The notes under the pieces: generated by a model
What the model saw: only the letters and a program-made list of their open reading frames with translations
What the model was told of the DNA's origin: nothing
Databases searched by the model: none
Made by a program: the position numbers and the translations under genes
Assembly: GCA_035543875.1 (NCBI GenBank)
Contig: DATKIY010000033.1
Span: forward strand, 1 to 38,230
DNA length: 38,230 nt
Reading direction: 5' to 3'
Source of the DNA: DATKIY01 sp035543875
GTDB taxonomy: Bacteria > Actinomycetota > Actinomycetes > JAHEKZ01
Part shown: in pieces, positions 1-7,494 of the stretch
How the letters are laid out: each line of letters starts with the position of its first letter
How positions within the stretch are numbered: position 1 is the first letter of the stretch

Positions 1-1
1 G

Positions 2-463
2 TTCTACAACCACGGGATCACCTACAGCGGTCACCCGGTATCGACCGCGGTGGCTCATAAGGTGCTTGACATTTATGAGCGTGAGAACGTCCTAGACAAC
101 GTGCGCGCCAATGAAATCTTCCTGCGCGAACGCCTGAACGAGCTGCGTCGGGTTCCGTTGGTTGGCGATGTTCGTGGAGTTGGTCATTTCTTCGCGCTAG
201 AAATGGTCAAGGATCGCGCGACCAAAGAAACGTTTGGCGAGGCTGAAGCAAATTGGTTGCTCCGAGACGTGCTCTCTGCCCGAATGTACGAAAACGGACT
301 GCTCTGCCGCCTCGACGATCGCGGCGAGCCGGTGATCCAGCTGTCACCACCGCTCGTCGCCGACCAGAAAATCCTGGGGGAGATCGTTGACATCCTGGGA
401 GACGCCCTCGACTACGCCTGGGCCAAGGTCCAAGCCGGCGGCCTGGATCGTCTCAGCGCCTAA
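2..463 (+). CDS. Class III PLP-dependent aminotransferase, C-terminal part (5' truncated by the window edge)
   Basis: The reading frame is open from base 2 and runs to a TAA, so only about the last 153 residues are present. The first residues read FYNHGITYSGHPVSTA, the conserved segment that follows the PLP-lysine region in class III (fold type I) aminotransferases of the omega-amino-acid/pyruvate or putrescine type. A later VGDVRGVGHFFALEMVKD stretch and the terminal QLSPPL...I segment are also typical of the family. The enzyme would move an amino group from an amine or omega-amino acid to a keto acid. The substrate cannot be read because the active-site half lies outside the window. It converges with the histidine phosphatase gene, and a very long palindrome lies between the two stops. 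Confidence 0.88.
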   Translation, partial: FYNHGITYSGHPVSTAVAHKVLDIYERENVLDNVRANEIFLRERLNELRRVPLVGDVRGVGHFFALEMVKDRATKETFGEAEANWLLRDVLSARMYENGLLCRLDDRGEPVIQLSPPLVADQKILGEIVDILGDALDYAWAKVQAGGLDRLSA

Positions 464-501
464 CCCGCGCGCGCCTCGTCCAACCGCTTCATGGGTACCT
501 G

Positions 502-558
502 TTTCACCCCCTAAGAAAGGGGGGAACGTGACGTTCCCCCCTTTCTTAGGGGGTGAAA
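502..558. terminator. 57-base perfect palindrome between convergent genes, probable bidirectional terminator
   Basis: Bases 502-529 are an exact reverse complement of 531-558, leaving one unpaired central base (530). Each arm is 28 bases and contains a C5 run and a G6 run around CTAAGAAA. The element lies in the 153-base gap between two genes that converge on it, so both transcripts would form the same hairpin. There is no clear T tract after either arm, which is common for actinobacterial terminators. The length and perfection exceed an ordinary terminator, so a REP-like or miniature palindromic element is an alternative. Confidence 0.65.
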
Positions 559-616
559 GTGGGGGTCATGATGACGTGACGGCGGGAAAGTGATCGCCGC
601 AACGGGAACGGGCGGG

Positions 617-1252
617 TTACGGCAGGTGCGTCGCGTCGTTGTAGCGAGCGAGCACCCACGTCGGTGCACCGAATTGTTCAACGAGGGTCCATTCGGTCAG
701 GCCCGTGTGGCGAGGGTGCACGCCGGATAGCGGGGTCGCCTGACTAAGGCCCATGAAGGTTTGGAACGAGCGCGTGATGACGCCGCCGTGGGTGAACACC
801 AGAACCTCTTGGCCCTCATACTCCGACGCGATGCGCAGGAGTTCGGCGTCAACGCGTGCGATGAACTCGTTGTGGGTCTCGGTGAGCGGAGTAAGTCGCT
901 CGTCGTGCCCTTCTCCGCGGCACACGCGTTCCCAAGCCGCGATGGCTTCATCGAACGTCACACCTTCGGCGTCCGGTCCGATTCGCCATTCCTGTACTGC
1001 GTCGTTGTGGACGATTGGTACTCGCAGAGATTCACTTGCAATCTCGGCAGTTTGGCTCGCTCGACGAAACGTGCTGGCGATGACGACGTCTGGGCGGACA
1101 TCGGTCTGCTTGGCGATTCGATCACGCAGGCGTGCGGCCTGCTCGATGCCCATCTCAGTGAGCCCGTCCTCATCGACGACGTGAATCAGGCCGTCGTCGC
1201 GTCCGCTGTTGACATGCGCCTCACCATGGCGCACCAACCAAATCCGGGTCAC
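617..1252 (-). CDS. Histidine phosphatase family protein (phosphoglycerate-mutase-like)
   Basis: A 211-residue protein starting with GTG. It opens with MTRIWLVRHGEAHVNSG, the RHG motif whose His9 is the phosphorylated nucleophile of the histidine phosphatase superfamily. The second catalytic histidine is visible in VFTHGGVITRS, and an acidic segment (VQEWRIG) lies where the family proton donor is expected. Length and motifs fit the single-domain phosphatase branch, which acts on small phosphorylated metabolites. The true substrate cannot be inferred. It lies downstream of htrA on the same strand, 94 bases away, with hairpins in the gap, so it probably has its own transcript. Confidence 0.88.
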   Translation of the reverse strand: MTRIWLVRHGEAHVNSGRDDGLIHVVDEDGLTEMGIEQAARLRDRIAKQTDVRPDVVIASTFRRASQTAEIASESLRVPIVHNDAVQEWRIGPDAEGVTFDEAIAAWERVCRGEGHDERLTPLTETHNEFIARVDAELLRIASEYEGQEVLVFTHGGVITRSFQTFMGLSQATPLSGVHPRHTGLTEWTLVEQFGAPTWVLARYNDATHLP

Positions 1253-1272
1253 TCACCCATTTTGCTGGGTGA
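1253..1272 (-). promoter_or_regulatory. Perfect 7-bp hairpin directly before the histidine phosphatase start
   Basis: TCACCCA (1253-1259) and TGGGTGA (1266-1272) are exact inverted complements around a 6-base loop. The hairpin abuts the GTG start codon at 1252 with no gap. It could be a dyad operator or a structure covering the initiation region. No Shine-Dalgarno sequence is visible there. A chance dyad is possible. Confidence 0.35.
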
Positions 1273-1303
1273 GGTGGTGGAGGCCCGCCGGGGGGCAGGC
1301 AGG

Positions 1304-1340
1304 CCCCCACCAGTCTGGGGGCGATCGGTGACCCGATCGC
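1304..1340 (-). terminator. Tandem hairpins after htrA, probable terminator
   Basis: On the minus strand, six bases after the htrA stop codon, GCGATCGG and CCGATCGC (1321-1340) form a perfect 8-bp stem with a 4-base loop. It is followed at once by CCCCCA...TGGGGG (1304-1321), a 6-bp stem with a 6-base loop. There is no U tract. The position just behind the last gene of the mprA-mprB-htrA unit supports a terminator. Confidence 0.6.
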
Positions 1341-1346
1341 TTGCTT

Positions 1347-2507
1347 CTACGTTGCCGAGCTGTCACCAAGCGTTACCGATGTGGTGGACGTGTTGCCGTT
1401 CCGCACGTACTCGAGCGTTACTTGAGTGCCCGGCTCCACCGAACGAACGGCGGCAACCAGCGCATCAGCTGACTCGATGGCTTGACCGTTGAACCGGGTC
1501 ACCACATCACCCGACTGCAGCCCGGCGGCCGAGGCAGGAGTGCCAGATTCGACGGACTGCAGTTCTGCGCCAAGCTCGTTACCTGTCGCGTCGCCTACGG
1601 AGACACCGAGCTGCGCGTGCGTTGCCTGGCCATTGGCAACCAGCTGGTCGACGATCCACTTGGCTTGGTCGATCGGAATCGCAAAGCCGAGCCCGATGCT
1701 GCCGGACTGGCCACCAGTCGAGGCGCCAAGCGTTGCGATGGCTGAGTTGATTCCTACGACCTGACCCTTCAGGTTGACCAGTGCACCACCTGAGTTACCC
1801 GGGTTGATGGCTGCGTCGGTCTGAATTGCGTTGAGAACTGCAGGTTCGGCACCGGGCTCGCCGCTGCCTGCCGACACCGGGCGGTTCTTCGCACTCACGA
1901 TTCCAGTGGTAACCGTTCCGCTCAGGCCAAGCGGAGAACCGATAGCGACGACAGTTTCGCCAACCTTCAGGTCGTCGGACGAGCCGAGCGTCGCGGGCAC
2001 CAAGTTATCCACGTTGTGGACCCGAATGACGGCGAGGTCGGCGCTTGGGTCGCGGCCGACGATCTCCGCATCGGTGCTTGTTCCATCGGAGAAGTTAACG
2101 GTCAAGCTCCCGCCGTTGGCGGCAGTCTCAACAACGTGGTTGTTCGTGAGGATGAGTCCGTCGTCGCTGATGACGACACCCGAGCCCGAGCCGCTTCCCG
2201 CGGCACCAGTGAACTGAATCGAAACGACGCTGGGCAGCACGGTTTGTGCCACTTTGGCCACGCTGTTCGCTGGTAGCGACGCTTGGGTGGCGCTGTTGGC
2301 GGCCGTTGCACTAGAGGTGGATGCAGGGCTGTTGTCATCGGTAGCGATGACGGCTGTCGCGCCAACGCCTGCTCCAAGAGCACCAGCCAGGGCCGCCGTT
2401 GCTACGACGACGGCGGGGTGAGTCCGCTTCTTGGTCGTGGCGGGTGTCGGCTGTGGCGGGGATGCAAAGGGGTCCGGTACGGGCGCTGTGGGATATGAGT
2501 TCGTCAT
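1347..2507 (-). CDS. pepD: Membrane-anchored HtrA/DegP-like serine protease with PDZ domain (PepD-like)
   Basis: A 386-residue S1C protease. A cytoplasmic proline-rich N-terminus (residues 1-30) is followed by one membrane segment (about 32-55), then a small-residue linker and the trypsin-like domain. The catalytic triad is visible as His124 in LTNNHVV, Asp157 in DPSADLAV and Ser239 in NPGNSGG. A single PDZ domain (about 298-380) ends the protein. Such proteases degrade or refold damaged proteins outside the membrane. Its place behind a response regulator and histidine kinase matches the order mprA-mprB-pepD in Mycobacterium tuberculosis, where PepD belongs to the MprAB envelope-stress regulon. 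A candidate MprA box lies just upstream, so it may be transcribed separately from the regulators. Confidence 0.92.
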   Translation of the reverse strand: MTNSYPTAPVPDPFASPPQPTPATTKKRTHPAVVVATAALAGALGAGVGATAVIATDDNSPASTSSATAANSATQASLPANSVAKVAQTVLPSVVSIQFTGAAGSGSGSGVVISDDGLILTNNHVVETAANGGSLTVNFSDGTSTDAEIVGRDPSADLAVIRVHNVDNLVPATLGSSDDLKVGETVVAIGSPLGLSGTVTTGIVSAKNRPVSAGSGEPGAEPAVLNAIQTDAAINPGNSGGALVNLKGQVVGINSAIATLGASTGGQSGSIGLGFAIPIDQAKWIVDQLVANGQATHAQLGVSVGDATGNELGAELQSVESGTPASAAGLQSGDVVTRFNGQAIESADALVAAVRSVEPGTQVTLEYVRNGNTSTTSVTLGDSSAT

Positions 2508-2529
2508 GCCGCTGAGCGTGCCCTGTCAA

Positions 2530-2548
2530 CCTGAGAGGACCCTGAGAA
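2530..2548 (-). promoter_or_regulatory. Candidate MprA-binding box upstream of htrA/pepD
   Basis: On the minus strand the sequence reads TTCTCAGG-GTC-CTCTCAGG: two 8-base direct repeats, seven bases alike, with a 3-base spacer, 19 bp in all and an 11-base period. From memory, the mycobacterial MprA box is described as a 19-bp region with two loosely conserved 8-bp direct repeats, which this matches in layout. It lies 23-41 bases before the htrA start, inside the 75-base gap after mprB. The repeats are read directly; MprA binding is inferred. Confidence 0.6.
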
Positions 2549-2582
2549 CTTGCTAAAGCCAGGCCAAGACTTTCCGCGCGGA

Positions 2583-3986
2583 CTACTCGGCCTCCGATGG
2601 CGTCTCCGGCGTCCCGGGCAGCCGGAGGATCAACTGAGCGCCGCCGGACTCGGCTGTTGTTGCCATCACTTTGCCGCCATGCTGCTGCGCGGTCTGCGCA
2701 ACGATCGCAAGACCAAGACCAGAACCGGGCAGCCCACGGGAGTCTTCCGCGCGATAGAACCGTTCAAATACCTTTGATCTCTCGGCCTCGGGAATTCCTG
2801 GCCCATCGTCGGTCACCGTCAAGTCGCCATGCTTGAGTAAGACGTGAACCTCACCTTCGGAGGGGCTCCACTTGGCAGCGTTGTCGAGCAAGTTTGTGAC
2901 GGCACGCTCGAGCGCTGCCGGGTCGCCAGTTACCCACCAGGGATCCACGTCGGTCACGAAAGTAAGAGTCGGCGCGCGTCGTTGAACGCGCTCAATAGAC
3001 CTCGAAACGACACCACTCATTTCAATGGTTTCGACGGGGTTGGATCCAGTGATGCCTTGCGACAACTGCATGAGGTCGCCGACCAGGTCACCGAGTTCAC
3101 GAATCTGTTCGCTCACATCGCTCAGCAAAGCGCTTTTGTCCTGTGGCGAGAGCTCGACTCCCGACGCTTGGGCTTGCGCCAACAGGTCGAGGTTGGTGCG
3201 AATGGACGTGAGTGGCGTGCGTAGCTCGTGACCTGCGTCTGCCACGAGCCTTCGTTCGCGTTGCCTCGCGGCGTCCAGCGAGCTGAGCATCGTGTTGAAG
3301 GCTTGCGACAGCCGTCCGATCTCGTCGTCACTGCGGACATCGATCGGGGTGAGGTCCTCGGTGCGGGCCACTCGTTCCGCGGCCGCGGTGAGGTCGGCCA
3401 CTGGGCGCAGCCCGGTTCGCGCGACGGCATAGCCAGCGCCGGCGGCACCCACCACCCCGACGAGTCCAATGAGCAGCAGAACCAGCGTCAGCTCGTGAAG
3501 CGTCTTGTCGACTGGGTCTGTTGGTAGCGCGAGGATGAAGGCAGTACTGACCGGCTGGCCATCGACAACCAACGGTTGCGCGGGTACGGCCGCTACGCCG
3601 AATGACTCGCCGTCAATCTCCATCGTGCGGACTGCGTATTCCAGGGTGCCCTGCGCCACCGCCAAGGCTTCTGTCGACCCTGGCGGTGTCGAGACGCCGG
3701 TCCACGGCGAAAGCATGGTGTTGTTAGCCGTGAGCAAACCGGCCTTCGGGTTATTGAGCGCTTCCATCGGGAGGTCTTGGCCCGCGCTTGGATCGCCCTG
3801 GCTAAACAGGCGCGCTTGCCTGAGCACTTCGGCATTGAACTGGTCGTAAACCTGGTTGCGAACGACGAAGAAGAGGGCAACCGTTGTGACCGCAATGGCG
3901 AGGCCCACCGCCAGGCCGGCAAGTAAGGCGATGCGAGTGCGAAGGTTTAACCGCACTGACGAGCGCTCGACGACGGAACCAGTCAC
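2583..3986 (-). CDS. mprB: Membrane sensor histidine kinase, MprB-like
   Basis: A 467-residue kinase. I chose the GTG at 3986 because it overlaps the stop of the response regulator in a GTGA junction; longer reading would run far into that gene. Membrane segments at about 17-42 and 164-188 flank an extracytoplasmic sensor region of about 120 residues. A HAMP linker follows (about 190-240), then the HisKA domain with the phosphoacceptor His253 in DAGHELRTPLTS, and an HATPase domain with the N box (NLLDNAAKW), G1 (DDGPGIP) and G2 (GSGLGLAI) motifs. It would sense envelope stress and phosphorylate the adjacent MprA-like regulator. Identification as MprB rests on family features plus the mprA-mprB-htrA order. 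Confidence 0.92.
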   Translation of the reverse strand: MTGSVVERSSVRLNLRTRIALLAGLAVGLAIAVTTVALFFVVRNQVYDQFNAEVLRQARLFSQGDPSAGQDLPMEALNNPKAGLLTANNTMLSPWTGVSTPPGSTEALAVAQGTLEYAVRTMEIDGESFGVAAVPAQPLVVDGQPVSTAFILALPTDPVDKTLHELTLVLLLIGLVGVVGAAGAGYAVARTGLRPVADLTAAAERVARTEDLTPIDVRSDDEIGRLSQAFNTMLSSLDAARQRERRLVADAGHELRTPLTSIRTNLDLLAQAQASGVELSPQDKSALLSDVSEQIRELGDLVGDLMQLSQGITGSNPVETIEMSGVVSRSIERVQRRAPTLTFVTDVDPWWVTGDPAALERAVTNLLDNAAKWSPSEGEVHVLLKHGDLTVTDDGPGIPEAERSKVFERFYRAEDSRGLPGSGLGLAIVAQTAQQHGGKVMATTAESGGAQLILRLPGTPETPSEAE

Positions 3987-4699
3987 GGTGCAGAGTCTCG
4001 CAGCACGTAGCCGACACCGCGGACGGTATGAATCAGGCGACGCTCGCCTGCCTCTTCCGTTTTGCGCCTGAGGTACCCGACATAGACCTCGAGCGAGTTG
4101 GCAGTAGTGGGAAAGTCGTAGCCCCACACCTCGTCAAGAATCTGTGCCCGACCGAGAACTTGGCGAGGGTAGTGAAGGAATGTCTCAAGCAGCGCGAACT
4201 CCGTTCGAGTCAGGCGCAGCTCCCTGTCGCCTCGCCTGACCTCACGCGTTCTCGGGTCCAAGGTCAGATCGTCGAAGGTCAACGATGCCTCATCGCTGGA
4301 ACTGGCCTGAACCGGGGTCTGCCGGTTGCGACGCATCAGCGCTCGCAGTCGCGCCAGGAGCTCCTCAAGTGCGAATGGCTTAGGCATGTAATCGTCGGCA
4401 CCCGCGTCCAGGCCCATGACGCGATCCCGGACCTCTTCGCGGGCGGTCAACATAAGTACTGGCAGGTCGTCTCCGTTGGCGCGAAGCCGCCGACATGTCT
4501 CGAGCCCATCCAAGTTAGGCATGTTGACGTCCAGCACTAAAGCGTCGGGGCGTTGGGCGTCGATCCCAGCCAATGCTTCAACACCGTCACTCACTGTCGT
4601 CACTTCATAGCCGTTGAAGGTCAGCGAGCGCCGTAGCGACTCACGCACCGCCGGATCGTCGTCTGCCACCAATACGCGCACAGGGTGAGTGTGATGCAT
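3983..4699 (-). CDS. mprA: OmpR/PhoB-family response regulator, MprA-like
   Basis: A 238-residue regulator with a receiver domain (acidic pocket VADDD, phosphoacceptor Asp57 in LVLDVNMP, conserved Lys in MPKPFALEELLARLRAL) and a winged-helix DNA-binding domain ending in the signature YLRRKTE...IHTVRGVGYVLR. It resembles remembered Mycobacterium tuberculosis MprA closely over both domains, including RESLRRSL and GADDY(M/L)PKPFALEELLAR. The start is uncertain: ATG at 4699 is given, but GTG at 4681 would begin VRVLVADDD and match the mycobacterial N-terminus better. Neither has a Shine-Dalgarno sequence. It is the first gene of the mprA-mprB-htrA operon and overlaps mprB by four bases. Confidence 0.93.
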   Translation of the reverse strand: MHHTHPVRVLVADDDPAVRESLRRSLTFNGYEVTTVSDGVEALAGIDAQRPDALVLDVNMPNLDGLETCRRLRANGDDLPVLMLTAREEVRDRVMGLDAGADDYMPKPFALEELLARLRALMRRNRQTPVQASSSDEASLTFDDLTLDPRTREVRRGDRELRLTRTEFALLETFLHYPRQVLGRAQILDEVWGYDFPTTANSLEVYVGYLRRKTEEAGERRLIHTVRGVGYVLRDSAP

Positions 4700-4721
4700 C
4701 GCCTAGACAAGATCTACGAGG

Positions 4722-4727
4722 TACCGT
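4722..4727 (+). promoter_or_regulatory. -10 box TACCGT for a leaderless small gene
   Basis: TACCGT fits the actinobacterial TAnnnT -10 consensus and ends six bases before the ATG at 4734, placing the expected transcription start on the start codon. No convincing -35 element is seen. Confidence 0.45.
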
Positions 4728-4733
4728 CAGAAC

Positions 4734-4922
4734 ATGGTGGAACGTGAGTCTGGCCCCTCCCCGCGAGAAGGCAAGGGGCGTTCGCCCAATCGACGCTTCG
4801 CCCAGCTGCCAAAGCGGGTCGAACCTGCAGACATGGTGGAGTCGGTGCCGCAACCGCCACAGCCTGAACCCGGTTACGACGAAAACGTCGATGCGATTCG
4901 CTGGTACGGCATCCCGCTCTAG
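4734..4922 (+). CDS. Small proline-rich protein of unknown function (62 aa)
   Basis: I do not recognise this gene. It encodes 62 residues: a basic, Arg-rich first half (RESGPSPREGKGRSPNRRF) and a proline-rich, acidic second half ending in DENVDAIRWYGIPL. No membrane segment or signal peptide is visible. Three things support it as a real gene: third codon positions are mostly G or C, a TAnnnT box lies exactly six bases upstream of the ATG, and its stop codon shares the tetranucleotide CTAG with the stop of the convergent methyltransferase gene. It diverges from mprA with only 34 bases between the starts, so control by the same stress system is possible but unproven. Confidence 0.55.
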   Translation: MVERESGPSPREGKGRSPNRRFAQLPKRVEPADMVESVPQPPQPEPGYDENVDAIRWYGIPL

Positions 4923-5737
4923 CGGCAGGCAAACAGCACATGAGTGCCGCCGTCCCACGCGCCCGGTTCGGCGCAGGCTCTAACCTCATGATTGAGGAAT
5001 CGGGCCCAGCGCTCGGGTTGTGACTCCAAGGTTTCGAGTGCCTCGAGATGATCCAGTGATGCCCAGTTACTCGCGCTCATCGCGATGAGTTGTCCGCCAG
5101 CGCTTTCGACCATTCTGACGAGGTCGCTCGCTCGGTACATCTGGCACACGTGCCCCTCGGGTTGAGCCTGACGCAGGTCGCCAGTCAGCAGAATGTGGTC
5201 GTTCTGGTCGTCAGTGAAGTCGAGGATCGCTGGTAGAAAGTGCCGCCACGCTCCGAGTAGAGACATGACCGATGCGACCACGACACCGTCAGGCCTGCTG
5301 AGTCGCAACAGTCCACGCAGAGCGTCTTCGGCGTGGTCGAAGACGTAGGACAGCGGACCGCCATAGGCCACGACCGCGTCAAACGAGTTGGCAGGCAGGC
5401 TCGATGTGTCGCGAATATCAAGGCTCCGCCATTCCTCGACATGCGCATCGAAGCCGTCGGCCGACGCTCGGTCACGGTTTGCAGCTAGTTGCGCCTCCGA
5501 AAGGTCCGTGACCGTGATGGTGGCGCCAAGTGCGGCCAGCTCTCGGGTGAATCTGCCGGGGCCAGCGCCGATTTCTAGGACGCGCATGCCATGCGAAATG
5601 TGCTCGGCGAGAAATCGTCGGTGGACTTCGAACGAGACCCGACCGGCGATCGACTCCGCCAGTCGTAGCCATTCGGCGTCGACCATCTCGTCGAAGTGCC
5701 TACGCACTCGCTCGACGGCCTGTTCCGTGCTCTCCAT
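4919..5737 (-). CDS. Class I SAM-dependent methyltransferase
   Basis: A 272-residue protein with a Rossmann-type methyltransferase core. Motif I, MRVLEIGAGPGRFTREL (about residues 51-67), binds SAM; motif II follows as ATITVTDLSEAQL, and the motif IV region reads NSFDAVVAYGGPLSYV. The C-terminal half contains a WASLDHLEALETLE stretch and several Trp residues and probably shapes the acceptor site. The acceptor, whether small molecule or lipid, cannot be inferred. It is a lone minus-strand gene between the small gene at 4734 and the divergent mutase gene. Its stop overlaps the convergent small gene by four bases. Confidence 0.85.
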   Translation of the reverse strand: MESTEQAVERVRRHFDEMVDAEWLRLAESIAGRVSFEVHRRFLAEHISHGMRVLEIGAGPGRFTRELAALGATITVTDLSEAQLAANRDRASADGFDAHVEEWRSLDIRDTSSLPANSFDAVVAYGGPLSYVFDHAEDALRGLLRLSRPDGVVVASVMSLLGAWRHFLPAILDFTDDQNDHILLTGDLRQAQPEGHVCQMYRASDLVRMVESAGGQLIAMSASNWASLDHLEALETLESQPERWARFLNHEVRACAEPGAWDGGTHVLFACR

Positions 5738-5876
5738 CAGCCCATGGTGTCAGTGACGGCCCGCCGAGTCTCCCGGATTTCGTTGTACCCGCGTCGGTGT
5801 GGCGGTCGCTGCCTCTACGCTGGGCGCGGGCGCACCCGCACCTGCGGGGCGGCACACACGCATGCAGGAGTCACAG

Positions 5877-7475
5877 ATGAGCAGCACCAGGCGGTCCGAG
5901 TCCGGCTTTGCAATCGAGCCAATCTACGGCCCGTCCATGCCGCCGGGATGGGACGCCGCAACCGCGCTGGGCGAGCCCGGCGAGTACCCGTACACGCGTG
6001 GCGTCTACCCATCGATGTACACGGGACGCCCATGGACGATGCGGCAGTACGCGGGCTTTGGCACAGCCAAGGAGTCGAACGAGCGCTACCTGCAACTTCT
6101 CAAGGCTGGAACCACCGGACTTTCGGTTGCCTTCGATTTACCGACGCAGATGGGTTACGACTCCGACCACATCGTCGCATCAGGAGAGGTCGGCAAGGTC
6201 GGAGTCGCGATCGACTCGATCGACGACATGCGCGTGTTGTTCAACGACATCCCGCTCGACCAGGTGTCAACATCGATGACCATTAACGCGCCAGCCGCAA
6301 TCTTGATGTTGCTGTACCAGCTGGTGGCGGAAGAGCAAGGTGTCGCAGGGACCGCTTTGAATGGCACCATTCAAAATGACGTCCTCAAGGAGTACATCGC
6401 TCGTGGAACATATATCTATCCGCCTGCTGCCTCGCTACGGCTGATCACAGACATCTTCACCTACTGCCGCCGCGAGATGCCGCGGTGGAACACCATCTCA
6501 ATTTCGGGCTATCACATGGCTGAAGCCGGTGCGACGCCAGCGCAAGAGGTGGCATTCACGTTGTCTGACGGCGTCGAATATGTCCGAGCAGCGATTGCCA
6601 GCGGTCAAGATGTCGACGACTTCGCACCACGACTGGCCTTCTTTTTCGTCTCTCGCACCACCATCCTCGAAGAGGTCGCGAAGTTCAGAGCCGCTCGTCG
6701 CATGTGGGCGCGCATCATGAAAGAGGAGTTCGGCGCTAAAGATCCGAAGTCGTTGATGCTGCGGTTCCACACGCAGACGGCCGGGGTTCAGCTGACCGCC
6801 CAGCAGCCTGAGGTGAACCTGGTGCGAGTAGCGGTTCAAGGCTTGGCGGCTGTGCTGGGTGGCACGCAGTCGTTGCACACGAACTCCTTTGATGAGGCCA
6901 TTGCCCTTCCATCACAAAAAGCGGCGAGGCTCGCGTTACGCACTCAGCAGGTCCTGGCGTACGAAACAGATGTGACGGCGACGGTTGATCCATTCGCTGG
7001 TTCGTACGTGGTCGAGGCAATGACGGACGAGGTTGAGTTGGCGGCCAGTGACTTGATGAAACGTGTCGAGGAGTTCGGCGGTGCCGTCGCCGCGATCGAA
7101 CACGGATTTCAGAAGTCGGAGATCGAGCGGAGCGCATACCAAGTTGCCAAACAGATCGATGACGGAGAGCGCACTGTGGTGGGGGTGAACAAGTTCCTGG
7201 TCGATCCCTCCGCCGAGCAGGAAGAGGCATACGAGCCACTCCGAGTCGACCCGGCCATCGAGGCGGAGCAAGCCAAGCGGCTTGCCTCACTTCGAGCTGA
7301 GCGGGACCAGGTCAGCGTCGATCGACATCTCAGCGCGCTGCGTGATACGGCTCGTGGGGACGAGAATGTCCTGTACCCAATGCGTGAAGCGCTGCGAGCC
7401 AGGGCCACGGTCGGTGAGGTCAGCGACGCACTGCGCGAGGTTTGGGGTACGTACACACCAGCAGACGTCTTCTGA
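5877..7475 (+). CDS. Methylmalonyl-CoA mutase large-subunit-type protein without B12-binding domain
   Basis: A 532-residue catalytic (TIM-barrel) subunit of the acyl-CoA mutase family. The ATG at 5877 is chosen for its GGAG Shine-Dalgarno sequence six bases upstream. The core matches methylmalonyl-CoA mutase: PWTMRQYAGFGTAKES, AFDLPTQMGYDSD, GTIQNDVLKEYIARGTYIYPP and the active-site ISISGYHMAEAGAT (His213). The two positions that separate methylmalonyl- from isobutyryl-CoA mutases read Tyr58 and Arg176, the methylmalonyl type (isobutyryl enzymes have Phe and Gln). The protein stops where the C-terminal cobalamin domain would begin, so it needs a separate B12-binding subunit, which is not in this window. 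Likely role: interconversion of methylmalonyl-CoA and succinyl-CoA, the step after the propionyl-CoA carboxylase encoded further along. Confidence 0.9.
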   Translation: MSSTRRSESGFAIEPIYGPSMPPGWDAATALGEPGEYPYTRGVYPSMYTGRPWTMRQYAGFGTAKESNERYLQLLKAGTTGLSVAFDLPTQMGYDSDHIVASGEVGKVGVAIDSIDDMRVLFNDIPLDQVSTSMTINAPAAILMLLYQLVAEEQGVAGTALNGTIQNDVLKEYIARGTYIYPPAASLRLITDIFTYCRREMPRWNTISISGYHMAEAGATPAQEVAFTLSDGVEYVRAAIASGQDVDDFAPRLAFFFVSRTTILEEVAKFRAARRMWARIMKEEFGAKDPKSLMLRFHTQTAGVQLTAQQPEVNLVRVAVQGLAAVLGGTQSLHTNSFDEAIALPSQKAARLALRTQQVLAYETDVTATVDPFAGSYVVEAMTDEVELAASDLMKRVEEFGGAVAAIEHGFQKSEIERSAYQVAKQIDDGERTVVGVNKFLVDPSAEQEEAYEPLRVDPAIEAEQAKRLASLRAERDQVSVDRHLSALRDTARGDENVLYPMREALRARATVGEVSDALREVWGTYTPADVF

Positions 7476-7481
7476 TCCGGT

Positions 7482-7487
7482 TAGCCT
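7482..7487 (+). promoter_or_regulatory. -10 box TAGCCT for the amidohydrolase gene
   Basis: TAGCCT ends seven bases before the GTG at 7495, in the 19-base gap after the mutase stop. This is the spacing expected for a leaderless transcript and helps select the GTG start. No -35 match is seen. Confidence 0.45.
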
Positions 7488-7494
7488 CGCTTTC

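Noticed and set aside
761..1492. Long plus-strand open frame (243 codons) opposite the histidine phosphatase and the end of htrA
   Set aside because: It is antisense to two well-supported genes, crosses the hairpin terminator region and has no recognisable motif. High-GC DNA makes such frames common.
2524..2529. Perfect TTGACA (minus strand) next to the MprA-like box, as a -35 element for htrA
   Set aside because: A -10 element at normal spacing would fall on or after the htrA start codon. The better -10-like hexamer (CACGCT at 2519-2514) is only four bases away. The match is probably chance, unless htrA starts further downstream.
5738..5876. Cobalamin riboswitch before the mutase gene
   Set aside because: No B12-box-like GCCACTG is present and the 139-base leader is too short for a full element. 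Only GC-rich partial stems are seen.
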